Origin: Deltaproteobacteria bacterium
GTDB lineage: Bacteria; Desulfobacterota; Desulfarculia; Adiutricales; Adiutricaceae
DNA length: 5,803 bases
Assembly: GCA_031269135.1 (NCBI GenBank)
Contig: JAISZP010000075.1
Location: 1-5,803 of the forward strand
Reading direction: 5' to 3'
Shown here: positions 1 through 5,803 of the stretch, in pieces
Layout of the letters: every line of letters begins with the position of its first letter
Numbering within the stretch: the first letter of the stretch is position 1
Notes under the pieces: generated by a model
The model's input: the letters and a program-made list of their open reading frames with translations, nothing else
What the model was told of the DNA's origin: nothing
Databases searched by the model: none
Position numbers and translations under genes: made by a program

Positions 1-29
1 ATAGTCGAATGGATTTTTCCCCATCAATG

Positions 30-119
30 ACGTCCCATTTGCGGAAGTCTCATTTACGGTAGTCCCATTTGCGGAAGTCTCATTTACGGAAGTCTCATTT
101 ACAAAAGTCCCAATTACAG
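30..119 (-). repeat. 15-bp tandem repeat, six copies, in frame inside the TIR-like pseudogene
   Basis: Six consecutive 15-bp units follow the plus-strand pattern AGTCYCATTTRCGGA. Copies 1-2 and 3-4 form a nearly identical 30-bp higher-order pair. On the minus strand each unit is exactly five codons, read as VNETS, VNETS, ANGTT, VNETS and ANGTS. They stay in the frame that links NLKD on one side to GKNPFDY on the other. The insertion therefore lies at a loop between two conserved TIR-like blocks and by itself preserves the frame. Confidence 0.9.
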
Positions 120-291
120 AGTCTTTGAGATTGCGGATGCGGCTCCCCATCAAACCTCTTTTATCTTACCAGGCTTTCTTCATCTCATAATGTACCCATT
201 TCCGCTCTGCAGTCTGCGAGCCGGTAAGGACGCCTACACAAGATCGGTTCGCCATGTCGCCGTCGATCCATCGCTTTATAGCCGCCGGGCC

Positions 292-373
292 AGCTTGTTC
301 AACTTCTTCCCAACTCGTTTAACTTTTTCCCAGCTTGCTTAACTTCTTCCCAAGCTCGTTCAACTTGTTCCCA
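292..373 (-). repeat. 20/21-bp tandem repeat of a Trp-Glu-x-Val heptad, four copies
   Basis: On the minus strand four units begin with TGG GAA: 373-353 (21 bp), 352-333 (20 bp), 332-313 (20 bp) and 312-292 (21 bp). The codon pattern is W-E-(Q/E/K)-V-(E/K)-(R/Q/K)-A. The two 20-bp units lack one base of the last codon, so they change the reading frame. The surrounding frames give SPDAWEQVERAWEEV upstream and WEEVEQAGPAAIKRW downstream. A single WE.V motif is expected here in the TIR-like family. The simplest reading is expansion of one 21-bp segment followed by two single-base losses. Confidence 0.85.
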
Positions 374-502
374 AGCATCAGGAGAAACTGGGGCATTCCC
401 TTCGATCGCGCCGACATTACGGATCGACTGGAGGCGCTACGTCATCGGCATAGTGGAAGCCGGAGAAAACTTGTCGTTTGGCGCCGCTTCATCCTCACGT
501 TT

Positions 503-949
503 TCACCGAATGTTATGCATGATGACGCCGCCTATCGCACCTCCGGCTATCATGACCAAGTATAACGGCCACACGGTTTTCGACCAAAACACGTTGAGGT
601 ATGAGTACTTTCCGTCCGCATACAGATTCAACGGCATCGCAAACAGCTGCACATCTTGTTTGTTTTCGCCTGATGCTTGCGCGACGTCGTCGTAGATTCC
701 CCTAAATTTCCGCTCTTGCTGCAAATAGTAAGCATCCAAAAACCACAACAGCAATGCGGGAATAATCGCCATGAACAGATACGACGCCTCCACGCCGCCT
801 GTCGCAGCAAACAAAGCTAACGCCGCTGCAAAGATAGCGATCGCCCAGCCTTTCATCTGAAAGGAATTTGCGCCCAGCCGCGAAATCGCATTTTGGATGA
901 ATTCCAGGTGCTTCATCTCGTTGTCGTTGAATTTGTTTTCTTCAGCCAT
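503..949 (-). CDS. Small three-segment membrane protein next to a TIR-like gene
   Basis: This is an intact 148-residue protein. A charged N-terminus (residues 1-33) precedes hydrophobic segments at about 34-50, 55-75 and 125-144. A polar stretch between segments 2 and 3 carries the block LDAYYLQQERKFRGIYDDV (71-89). I recognise this block, with the preceding NSF..KGW, as typical of small uncharacterised proteins often found beside TIR-like DUF1863 genes. That association is from memory. Here the next gene downstream, 10 bp away, is indeed a TIR-like pseudogene. The start is supported by AAGAGGG (963-957 in minus reading), seven bases before the ATG. A short open tail ends 2 bp upstream, which suggests translational coupling. 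It may be a membrane partner or regulator of the TIR effector, but no catalytic motif is visible and the function is unknown. The intact frame contrasts with its broken neighbour. Confidence 0.75.
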   Translation of the reverse strand: MAEENKFNDNEMKHLEFIQNAISRLGANSFQMKGWAIAIFAAALALFAATGGVEASYLFMAIIPALLLWFLDAYYLQQERKFRGIYDDVAQASGENKQDVQLFAMPLNLYADGKYSYLNVFWSKTVWPLYLVMIAGGAIGGVIMHNIR

Positions 950-951
950 AA

Positions 952-1053
952 TCAGGCCCTCTTGCCGATGAAGTAATCATCAATGGCATCTTTACGCGAT
1001 GCAGAGCGGTCTATCGTCATTTTGGCGTTCGATGTGAAATCCAGCCGCTTCAC
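952..1053 (-). pseudogene. Possible 3' tail of a lost upstream gene or a short leader ORF (33 codons)
   Basis: An open frame reads from GTG at 1053 (ATG at 1020 is an alternative) to TGA at 952-954, giving VKRLDFTSNAK then MTIDRSASRKDAIDDYFIG and KRA. The stop lies two bases before the start of the membrane-protein gene, a spacing typical of co-translated genes. An in-frame TGA stands only four codons upstream of the GTG, just beyond a run of seven T. The piece could be the C-terminal remnant of a gene frameshifted at that run, or a small coupled leader. I do not recognise the sequence, and chance is possible at this length. Confidence 0.3.
957..963 (-). promoter_or_regulatory. Ribosome binding site of the 148-residue membrane protein
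   Basis: The minus strand reads AAGAGGG, then seven bases, then ATG. This is a good Shine-Dalgarno match with proper spacing and fixes the start at 949. The site lies inside the last codons of the short upstream reading frame. Confidence 0.6.
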
Positions 1054-1064
1054 GGAAAAAAAGG

Positions 1065-1106
1065 GTCAATTATTTGACGGTATGCCGCTCGTAAAACTGG
1101 TCAAAT
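1065..1106. repeat. Cluster of GTCAA inverted repeats (possible operator)
   Basis: On the plus strand GTCAA (1065-1069) and TTGAC (1074-1078) form an inverted repeat with a four-base centre. ATTTGAC (1072-1078) is also the inverse of GTCAAAT (1100-1106). Three copies of one short motif in alternating orientation lie just upstream of the short frame and the membrane-protein gene. This would suit a dimeric repressor or a hairpin in the leader. No convincing -35/-10 pair was found next to it, so the role is open. Confidence 0.3.
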
Positions 1107-1254
1107 GACGCCTTTCAAGGGGCGCGCGAAAAGCGGGGAAATTTTGGACAATCTTTTCGCTCTCGGAGAATAAAATGAAATCGGCGCCAAAATTTTGATT
1201 AATTAAGTAACTGAGACGGTATGACTTTCCGATCGTCAAGCGGAGCCGGATCCG

Positions 1255-1346
1255 GATTAGATTAGATTAGGTCAGATCAGATCAGATCGGGTCAGGTCAG
1301 GTCAGTAGGCTAAGATGGGCTAGGCTAGGCTGGGCTGGACAGGCTA
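1255..1346. repeat. Drifting 5-bp tandem repeat, about 18 units
   Basis: The plus strand runs in 5-bp steps: GATTA three times, then GGTCA, GATCA twice, GATCG, and GGTCA three times. After a short transition come AGGCT/GGGCT-type units up to about 1346. The 5-bp period holds through gradual changes of the unit, with a phase break near 1305 and another near 1340. It lies in a region with no intact gene, between the helicase and the membrane-protein gene. Five is not a multiple of three, so changes in copy number would shift any frame through it. Confidence 0.85.
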
Positions 1347-1437
1347 AACTAATTAAACCAGTCGCCGTCAGATAAGGTGAAATTTTGGGGCTGCCGACCT
1401 AGCGTCGATTGCAGCGCCAACCGCAAAGCAAACACTT

Positions 1438-1469
1438 GTTTCGGCTGAAAAGCGATTCAGAGCTGAAAC
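1438..1469. repeat. Imperfect inverted repeat (hairpin) downstream of the helicase
   Basis: GTTTCGGC (1438-1445) pairs with GCTGAAAC (1462-1469), with one G-T pair in the plus-strand RNA. Inside it TGAA (1446-1449) pairs with TTCA (1456-1459) around a six-base loop, with GA bulged. It lies about 43 bases after the helicase stop codon. No T run follows on the minus strand, and in minus-strand RNA one pair becomes an A-C mismatch. It is therefore not a standard intrinsic terminator, though it could protect the 3' end of the transcript. Confidence 0.4.
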
Positions 1470-1511
1470 GGTAAATCCTGGGCGAGAGAGAGGAAACAAA
1501 CCGAGCGGCGA

Positions 1512-3631
1512 TCAAACCTTTTCCAGCGGAGCCGAAAAACGTAAAGATCGCGCCGTTTCGAGGGTTTCAAATTGGATTAGATAACTGCCTTTGGCGTAAT
1601 CGATTTCCTTGATGATTCCTAAGCCGAATACGGTGTGCTTAACCCTTTGGTTTACGGAAAACGGCGAGGCCGAAAAGGGTTTTTCTTGCTCTTGCCGCTG
1701 CTCGACAGGCGAGTGGTCGGGTTCGACGATGAAATCGACGTTATTTTTCCCGGCCTCGAAGATGAAACGGGATGTCGCCTTAAATTTTCCATCATGGCCA
1801 ATCTCGGCCGAGTCTGATAAAAAAAGAAGGTCTTTAGCTCTCGTCATAGCCACGTAACAAAGTCTTCGTTCCTCCTGCAGTTCCTCAATTGATGTAGCTC
1901 TCTTGCTTGGAAGCACTCCCTCGCTTAAACCGCATAAAAACACCACCTCGAATTCCAATCCTTTGGCGCTGTGAATGGTGAGGAATTTCACGGTGTCGTG
2001 GGGACTGTCGCGGTCGATGTTGCTGAACAGGGCGGCGTTGTTCAGAAAATCCTCTAAAGTCGCCTGCTCGTCGTCTCCAAATTCGATGACCGACCTCTTA
2101 AGCTCAGCGACGTTATCCAGCCTGTCTTGATCTCCTTGTTGCCGCATATAGGCGTCGTAGCCGCTGTCGTCCAGAAGTTTCTGCAATAAATCGCCCAGCG
2201 AAAGACGCCCCAGGTCTGAGCGGGCCGTTTCAATAGCGTAAATGTAAGATTTAGCGTAGGTGCTGCTTAAAAACTTGGAGTTCATCTCATCTTTAAGCGT
2301 TTGGTAGAGAGATTGTCTTTTCGCGTCAGCCGACTGTTGAAGTATGGCTATGGTTTTTTTGCCTATCTTGCGTCTTGGGACTTTTATGGTCCTCAGAAAG
2401 GCCGCGTCGTCGCCTATGGTCACCATGCGCAGGTAACAGATGATGTCCCTGATTTCGGCCCGGTTGTAGAATTCCGTCCCGCTGAATAAACGGTAGGGCA
2501 CCGAGTTTTTTATGAATTTCTCTTCGATTGCTCTGGTTAAATGGTGAGCTCTATATATGACGCCGATTTGGTTTAAGGCGTAGCCGTCGTCGAGTAATCG
2601 CCGAATTTGGGAGATGATCCAATCGGCTTCCGCCTTGGCGTTTTTTGCCCGAAAATAGACGGGCTTTACGCCGTGGTCTCTGACAGCCTCAAGACGGCCT
2701 GAAAGGCGGTGAGGGTTGTTTTTGATTATGGCTTCGGCGACATTAAGTATTTCAGGGGTGGAGCGGTAGTTTTTCCGGAGAGTCAAGCTTTTCGAGTTGG
2801 GGCGGAGAATGGTGAAGTCGTTGAACAGCTTTATGTGAGAGCCTCGCCAAGTGTATATGGTTTGGTCTTGGTCGCCCACGATGAAAATATTGCCGTGGTG
2901 CCCGGACAATAAGGTCGCCAGAGAGTACTGGCGCTTGCTGACGTCCTGAAACTCGTCGATTAGGAGGTATTCGACCCGCTTTTGCCACTTGTCGCGAATA
3001 TCTTCAAACGTTTCGAGAATATAAGTGGTGAAATTTATGAAGTCGTTGAAATCGACGCCGAAAGATTTCTTTTGCTCATATAAATATCTGAGAAAGATTT
3101 CTTCCCTGAAGCTCGCGCAAGATTCAAAGCTGCGTCTTATGATGTTGTTGTCCAAAAGGAGAATTTCTCCGATGTAGGTGTTGGCCGTCAGTTTTCGCGC
3201 TTCAAGTATTTCATCCAAAGCCTCTTTGATCGTCAAATTCTTCATGGTCAAGCGCATATCTTCGAAGATTTTTTGAAGGATGTCTTTTTGAGTGGAGGGA
3301 TCGAAGATTACGAAATTTTTAGGAAAACCTAGGGTGTTGATTTCATCTTTTAAAAAATTAAGGCAAAAAGAATGAATAGTGCATATGTAGCCGAGATCGA
3401 GATCGCCGACAGCCGCCCTAATCCTGGCCTTCATTTCGTTGGCGGCTTTGTTGTGAAGGTCAGACACAAGATGTTGGCGGGATTTACGCCCAACTTCGAG
3501 ACCAAGTACAGATACCGCCGCGTCAAGACCCTGGTCTTGCCCGTTCCTGGCCCGGCGATGACCCGCACAGCCCCTTCCGTGGTCGTGACGGCTTTTATCT
3601 GCTCGGAGTTGAGGTCGTCTAACGGATCCAA
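1512..3631 (-). pseudogene. pcrA/uvrD: UvrD/PcrA-type superfamily 1 DNA helicase with one frameshift
   Basis: This is a 3'-5' DNA helicase and translocase of the UvrD/Rep/PcrA family, acting in repair and replication-fork maintenance. It would have about 706 residues once one missing base is restored, which is normal for the family. Motifs, in restored numbering: Q motif LNSEQIKAV (7-15); Walker A GPGTGKT (27-33); motif Ia TFTNKAANEM (58-67, spanning the break); DEFQD (226-230); GDQDQTIYTWRGS (253-265); LRKNYRS (285-291); TIHSAKGLEF (552-561); YVAMTRAKDL (593-602). A Tudor-like C-terminal segment (about 660-700, VKHTVFGLGIIKEI) resembles the PcrA/UvrD tail. TTG at 3631-3629 is chosen because AGGTGG stands just before it, the protein begins correctly there, and an in-frame stop (that of the preceding gene) lies 27 bp upstream. 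A reading from 3662 gives a nonsense N-terminus. Apart from the single break near 3451 the gene looks healthy, so a sequencing or assembly error is as likely as true inactivation. Confidence 0.85.
3449..3454 (-). other. Frameshift point in the helicase (one base missing)
   Basis: The minus strand reads TTC ACA ACA AAG in the N-terminal frame (LTFTTKPPTK, then a stop). The C-terminal frame begins at AAC AAA GCC GCC (NKAANEMK). The family motif Ia is TFTNKAANEM, so one A is missing from an expected ACAAACAAA. The heptamers around the point do not fit X XXY YYZ, so classical programmed -1 frameshifting is unlikely. Confidence 0.85.
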
Positions 3632-3634
3632 AGG

Positions 3635-3642
3635 CCACCTTT
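3635..3642 (-). promoter_or_regulatory. Ribosome binding site that decides the TTG start of the helicase
   Basis: The minus strand reads AAAGGTGG and then CCT TTG GAT. The AGG core lies six bases before TTG. No ATG or GTG occurs in this frame between the previous gene's stop (3661-3659) and this TTG. Confidence 0.6.
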
Positions 3643-3658
3643 TGAAAGCTGATTGATG

Positions 3659-5212
3659 TCAATCGCCAATCTTAGTTTTATCCTGCACGTACTGTTTGCC
3701 GTGCTCAAGGCAGTGCCAGGCTCTTTCCAGTTGCCCGCCCAAATATATCGCGTGGCTTATATCGGAGACGGCGTGAGCCTTGGCGAGCAGCCAGTTCATT
3801 TGCTGGGGAGTCTTCGCCCGGTATTCGTCGAGCAGTTCTCCATCGCCGCTGTAATGCAAGGCCACAAGTTCCTCGGCCTGGGGGTCGACGCCGATCTTGA
3901 AAAAGCCGTTTGGGTCGTGACTTAACTTGTAGGGACGGGAGGTCCACTCTTCGATGATTGGTTTCACCTGGAGAAAATCAGCGGGATCGAGGGTTATGGA
4001 AAGAGAAGTCACCGTCAGCGTTCCAGGCGTGAAGGGCGGCGAGACGTCGTGCTGGCCTCGCTTTTCGTTAAGCTTCCGGCAGACGAATTCCATAAGGCCG
4101 TAAAGACCCACGCAGTTCACCGGCCAAGCTCTGGAAGCGTTGTGAGAGCGGAAAAGAGCCGAAAGATGCATCTTGTCGTCGATTTTACGAAAAAAAACCG
4201 TGACCAAGCACGGCGAGTCATGGCCCTTGATGTCGGTGTTGTTGTCCCAAAGCGAGATATAGGCGTGCCGCGAATCGCCCGCCGAAGACAGATCCGAGAC
4301 TGCCTGCATCAATAGGTCTTCGTTGAAATGGGTCCTTAGCCTGTGTCCATAGGTGTAAGTCAGGCCGTGTTTCAAGCTGCCGTCGATGAGCTCGTTTTTG
4401 TATTCCAAGAGATTTTCCGAGGAAAGATTTATTTTAGCGAAATCGGTTTGTTCCATTCGGCCGGGGTTGGTTACGACGGCTTTGAGGTTGTTGAGTTCCA
4501 GGCGCTGTTTGCCGTTACGAAAACTGACGGCGTTTCCGAAGCGAGACAGTTTAAAAACAAGTTCCGACCAAGCTTGAGTTATGGTTTCGGCCGTGATCAC
4601 ATGGGAGAAGCGGTTGCTTGGATAAGTGTTTATTATGGGTTTAGGCAAAGGGATGCCGGCAGGTCTGACGAGCGGAGGCGAAGCTGGTTTGTAATTGTCG
4701 AAAAACGTTTCCAATCGCTCTTTGAGGTCTTTGTGAGAAAGCCCGGTCCAGTTCTCGACTTGAGGTTTTTTGGAAAAAATCTCCGGGTAAATCAGCGAAT
4801 CCATGCTGTAGGTGGACTGCGGACCCTCTATGGTGATTTTTTCAAGTTTTTCGATGTGTCCGTCATCAAAAATGTAATCCTGCCACTGATCCGTTCTGAC
4901 GATCTTGCCGGAAAAAAAGTTCGACAGTTGGTGCGAGGCGCCTGAGAAGTCCTTTCCGAAAAGAATTATCGTATCAATCTGCGGGTTATGATGGAGGTTG
5001 CGGAGCATGATGTTCAATCCTCCGCCGTAGAGTCCGCCGATTAAAGCAAAGGGAGAAGGAGCGTCGAAGATGTCCGGTTTCGCTTGTCGCCAGATCTTCC
5101 ACAAGTAATCAATCGGCGTCCACAGAGAACAAATCGCCACCGTGCCTTTAGGGTTGACGGGCTTGATGTTTTTGACCGCGATGGCTAATTCTAAATCCAT
5201 AGTTCTCTGCAT
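3659..5212 (-). CDS. MtrA-like / archaeal-type thymidylate-synthase-like / DUF4346-like fusion protein
   Basis: This is an intact cytosolic protein of 517 residues in three parts. Residues about 20-125 resemble the MtrA-like domain seen at the N-terminus of archaeal-type thymidylate synthases (TVAICSL, FALIGGLYGGGLN, NPQIDTIILFGKD). Residues about 210-415 follow the thymidylate-synthase fold: YTYGHRLR (286-293), SRHAYISLW (314-322), the nucleophile-like Cys335 in DSPC, LFRSHN (353-358), and WPVN (363-366) with the conserved Asn. Residues about 432-512 match DUF4346 (DPNGFFKI, HAIYLGGQLERA, YVQD). The family methylates dUMP to dTMP using a folate cofactor. By eye, the His-x-Tyr pair that normally holds the dUMP ribose is Ser405-x-Thr407 here, and the Asp of RSxD is Asn358, so the substrate may differ. 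ATG 5212 has no clear ribosome binding site; ATG 5200, with AGAGA before it, is an alternative start. It lies between proA and the helicase on one strand, a likely shared transcript. Confidence 0.75.
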   Translation of the reverse strand: MQRTMDLELAIAVKNIKPVNPKGTVAICSLWTPIDYLWKIWRQAKPDIFDAPSPFALIGGLYGGGLNIMLRNLHHNPQIDTIILFGKDFSGASHQLSNFFSGKIVRTDQWQDYIFDDGHIEKLEKITIEGPQSTYSMDSLIYPEIFSKKPQVENWTGLSHKDLKERLETFFDNYKPASPPLVRPAGIPLPKPIINTYPSNRFSHVITAETITQAWSELVFKLSRFGNAVSFRNGKQRLELNNLKAVVTNPGRMEQTDFAKINLSSENLLEYKNELIDGSLKHGLTYTYGHRLRTHFNEDLLMQAVSDLSSAGDSRHAYISLWDNNTDIKGHDSPCLVTVFFRKIDDKMHLSALFRSHNASRAWPVNCVGLYGLMEFVCRKLNEKRGQHDVSPPFTPGTLTVTSLSITLDPADFLQVKPIIEEWTSRPYKLSHDPNGFFKIGVDPQAEELVALHYSGDGELLDEYRAKTPQQMNWLLAKAHAVSDISHAIYLGGQLERAWHCLEHGKQYVQDKTKIGD

Positions 5213-5273
5213 CGGATTGAGAGTTGATTTGAAGCTTGGCGGAATTGAAGAAAAAGGCGCCGACCAAGCCGAA

Positions 5274-5803
5274 TCAACATGCTCTCAAATGCCCGTCTCC
5301 CGTGACTACGAATTTGGTCGTAGTCAGTTCCCGAAGGCCCATGGGTCCGTAGGCGTGCAGTTTAGTCGTGCTGATGCCCATCTCCGCCCCTAATCCCAAA
5401 CAGCCTCCGTCGTTTAGTCGGGTGGATGCGTTGACGAAAACGCAGCTGGCGTCGACGAGTCTTTGAAATTTCAAAGCATTCTTCAAGTCCTTGGTGCAGA
5501 TGGCTTCGCTATGCCTGGAGCCGTAACGTCGTATGTGCTCTATGGCTTGATCGATGTCTTGAACGATTTTTACGGCTAGGATCAGATCTAAAAACTCTCG
5601 ACCGAAATCGTCCGAAGAGGCTGGTTTGGCCTTCGGCATGAATTCAAGAGATTTGGCGCAGGCTAAAACCTCGACGCCGCGCTCCGAGAGAGCTTTGGCG
5701 GCGAGGGGGAGAAATTTTTCCGCTTCGCTTTGGGCGACCAATAAACACTCTAAGGCGTTGCAGGTGCCAGGACGGTTGCATTTGCCGTCGATGGCAAGCT
5801 CTA
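5274..5803 (-). CDS. proA: Glutamate-5-semialdehyde dehydrogenase (gamma-glutamyl phosphate reductase), C-terminal part
   Basis: This enzyme reduces gamma-glutamyl phosphate with NADPH to glutamate-5-semialdehyde, the second step of proline synthesis, in the cytosol. The frame stays open to the right edge, so only the last 175 or so residues of an enzyme of about 415 are seen. The catalytic cysteine stands in [17 protein letters not shown], with its codon at 5762-5760. Further C-terminal hallmarks are [68 protein letters not shown] and a final [11 protein letters not shown]. All are in order and undamaged. An apparent TTG start at 5741 is internal and must not be taken as the gene start. A 61-bp gap leads to the thymidylate-synthase-like gene, with no clear terminator, so read-through is likely. 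The function is secure. Confidence 0.95.
   Translation of the reverse strand, partial: ELAIDGKCNRPGTCNALECLLVAQSEAEKFLPLAAKALSERGVEVLACAKSLEFMPKAKPASSDDFGREFLDLILAVKIVQDIDQAIEHIRRYGSRHSEAICTKDLKNALKFQRLVDASCVFVNASTRLNDGGCLGLGAEMGISTTKLHAYGPMGLRELTTTKFVVTGDGHLRAC

Larger units (their letters stand above)
1..492 (-). pseudogene. Decayed TIR-like (Thoeris ThsB / MTH538, DUF1863-type) gene, partial at left edge
   Basis: Read in pieces, this strand spells a TIR-like protein. ATG 492-490 opens with MKRR. Another frame (479-438) gives RQVFSGFHYADDV. A third (436-332) gives RLQSIRNVGAIEG, then NAPVSPDAWEQVE. The last frame (318-1) gives AIKRWIDGDMANRSC, GSQTAERKWVHYEMKKAW, a TAA stop at 168-166, then DKRGLMG, NLKD and GKNPFDY at the edge. 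The family, as I recall it, has the same ordered blocks: FHY..D.WR, VRN.G..EGN, WE.V, IK.WID, RSC, TA.RKW..YE, NLKD and NPF. Damage seen: a frame change after the start codon; about 2 bp missing near 438, where Trp-Arg is expected; two 1-bp losses inside a heptad repeat; and an Asn-like codon turned into TAA. Family members are nucleotide-signalling or NAD-cleaving immune effectors; that role here is inference and probably lost. The gene starts 10 bp after the membrane-protein gene, so the two were probably one operon. Confidence 0.8.
1054..1511. other. Gene-free interval downstream of the helicase
   Basis: I find no recognisable gene in these 458 bases on either strand. The stretch holds the GTCAA inverted-repeat cluster, the 5-bp repeat and a hairpin, described separately. 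One minus-strand frame stays open from the 5-bp repeat to a TGA just before the GTG at 1053. Its translation resembles nothing I know, and openness of this length is expected by chance. Confidence 0.5.

Noticed and set aside
30..119. CRISPR array, plasmid iterons or insertion-sequence end repeats
   Set aside because: The units are directly adjacent with no unique spacers, and in frame they join two conserved TIR-like blocks, so a coding repeat is the better account.
31..341. Long plus-strand open frame carrying GSLIY-type repeats
   Set aside because: The openness comes from the repeats being stop-free in this frame; the minus-strand reading matches TIR-like blocks on both sides of them.
335..695. 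Two overlapping plus-strand open frames of 76 and 80 codons
   Set aside because: They are antisense to the membrane-protein gene and the TIR-like pseudogene, which explain the sequence much better.
1056..1254. Minus-strand open frame between the 5-bp repeat and the short tail
   Set aside because: About 60 open codons are expected by chance over several frames, there is no ribosome binding site, and the translation is unfamiliar.
1438..1469. Rho-independent terminator after the helicase
   Set aside because: A hairpin is present but no T run follows on the minus strand.
3445..3456. Programmed -1 frameshifting in the helicase
   Set aside because: No X XXY YYZ slippery heptamer in frame and no obvious downstream stem; a simple base loss or sequencing error fits better.
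3632..3662. Helicase start at 3662 giving a 716-residue frame
   Set aside because: The first 70 residues of that frame lack the Q motif and Walker A; these lie in the frame starting at 3631.
4343..4945. A 200-codon open frame on the plus strand
   Set aside because: It lies fully inside the well-supported synthase-like gene on the other strand and resembles no known protein; an antisense shadow.
5213..5273. Terminator between proA and the synthase-like gene
   Set aside because: GGCGCC followed by TTTTT is self-complementary without room for a loop, and the only longer pairing (GCTTGG with CCAAGC) has a loop of about 26 bases and no T run.

Overview
The window looks bacterial: Shine-Dalgarno-like start regions, one TTG start, the standard genetic code, and every recognisable gene on the minus strand. 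GC content is moderate. I cannot place the organism. The archaeal-type thymidylate-synthase-like fusion suggests a deep-branching or uncultured bacterial lineage, but that is inference.

Right part (5803 down to 1512), in order of transcription. First comes the C-terminal part of proA, glutamate-5-semialdehyde dehydrogenase, cut by the window edge. After 61 bp follows a 517-residue three-part protein: an MtrA-like N-terminal domain, an archaeal-type thymidylate-synthase fold, and a C-terminal DUF4346-like domain. Then, 27 bp after its stop codon, comes a UvrD/PcrA-type superfamily 1 DNA helicase with TTG as its likely start. One missing base breaks the helicase frame near residue 60. Everything before and after that point matches the family in two different frames.

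Left part (1511 down to 1). A 560-bp stretch without an intact gene holds a hairpin, a striking 5-bp-period repeat and a short inverted-repeat cluster. It ends in an open tail of 33 codons whose stop lies 2 bp before the next gene. That gene is an intact 148-residue protein with three membrane segments. Ten bases after it begins a gene that no single frame reveals: a decayed TIR-like protein of the Thoeris ThsB / MTH538 (DUF1863) type. It is readable in pieces across several frames from 492 to the left edge. Two tandem repeats lie inside it: a 20/21-bp repeat of a Trp-Glu-x-Val heptad, and an in-frame 15-bp repeat coding for Val-Asn-Glu-Thr-Ser-type units.

The membrane protein and the TIR-like gene form what looks like a two-gene anti-phage or stress module. 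Its effector half is now a pseudogene and its membrane half is still open. Three unrelated tandem repeats (15, 20/21 and 5 bp) are packed into this 1.35-kb accessory stretch. I saw none in the housekeeping-like part.
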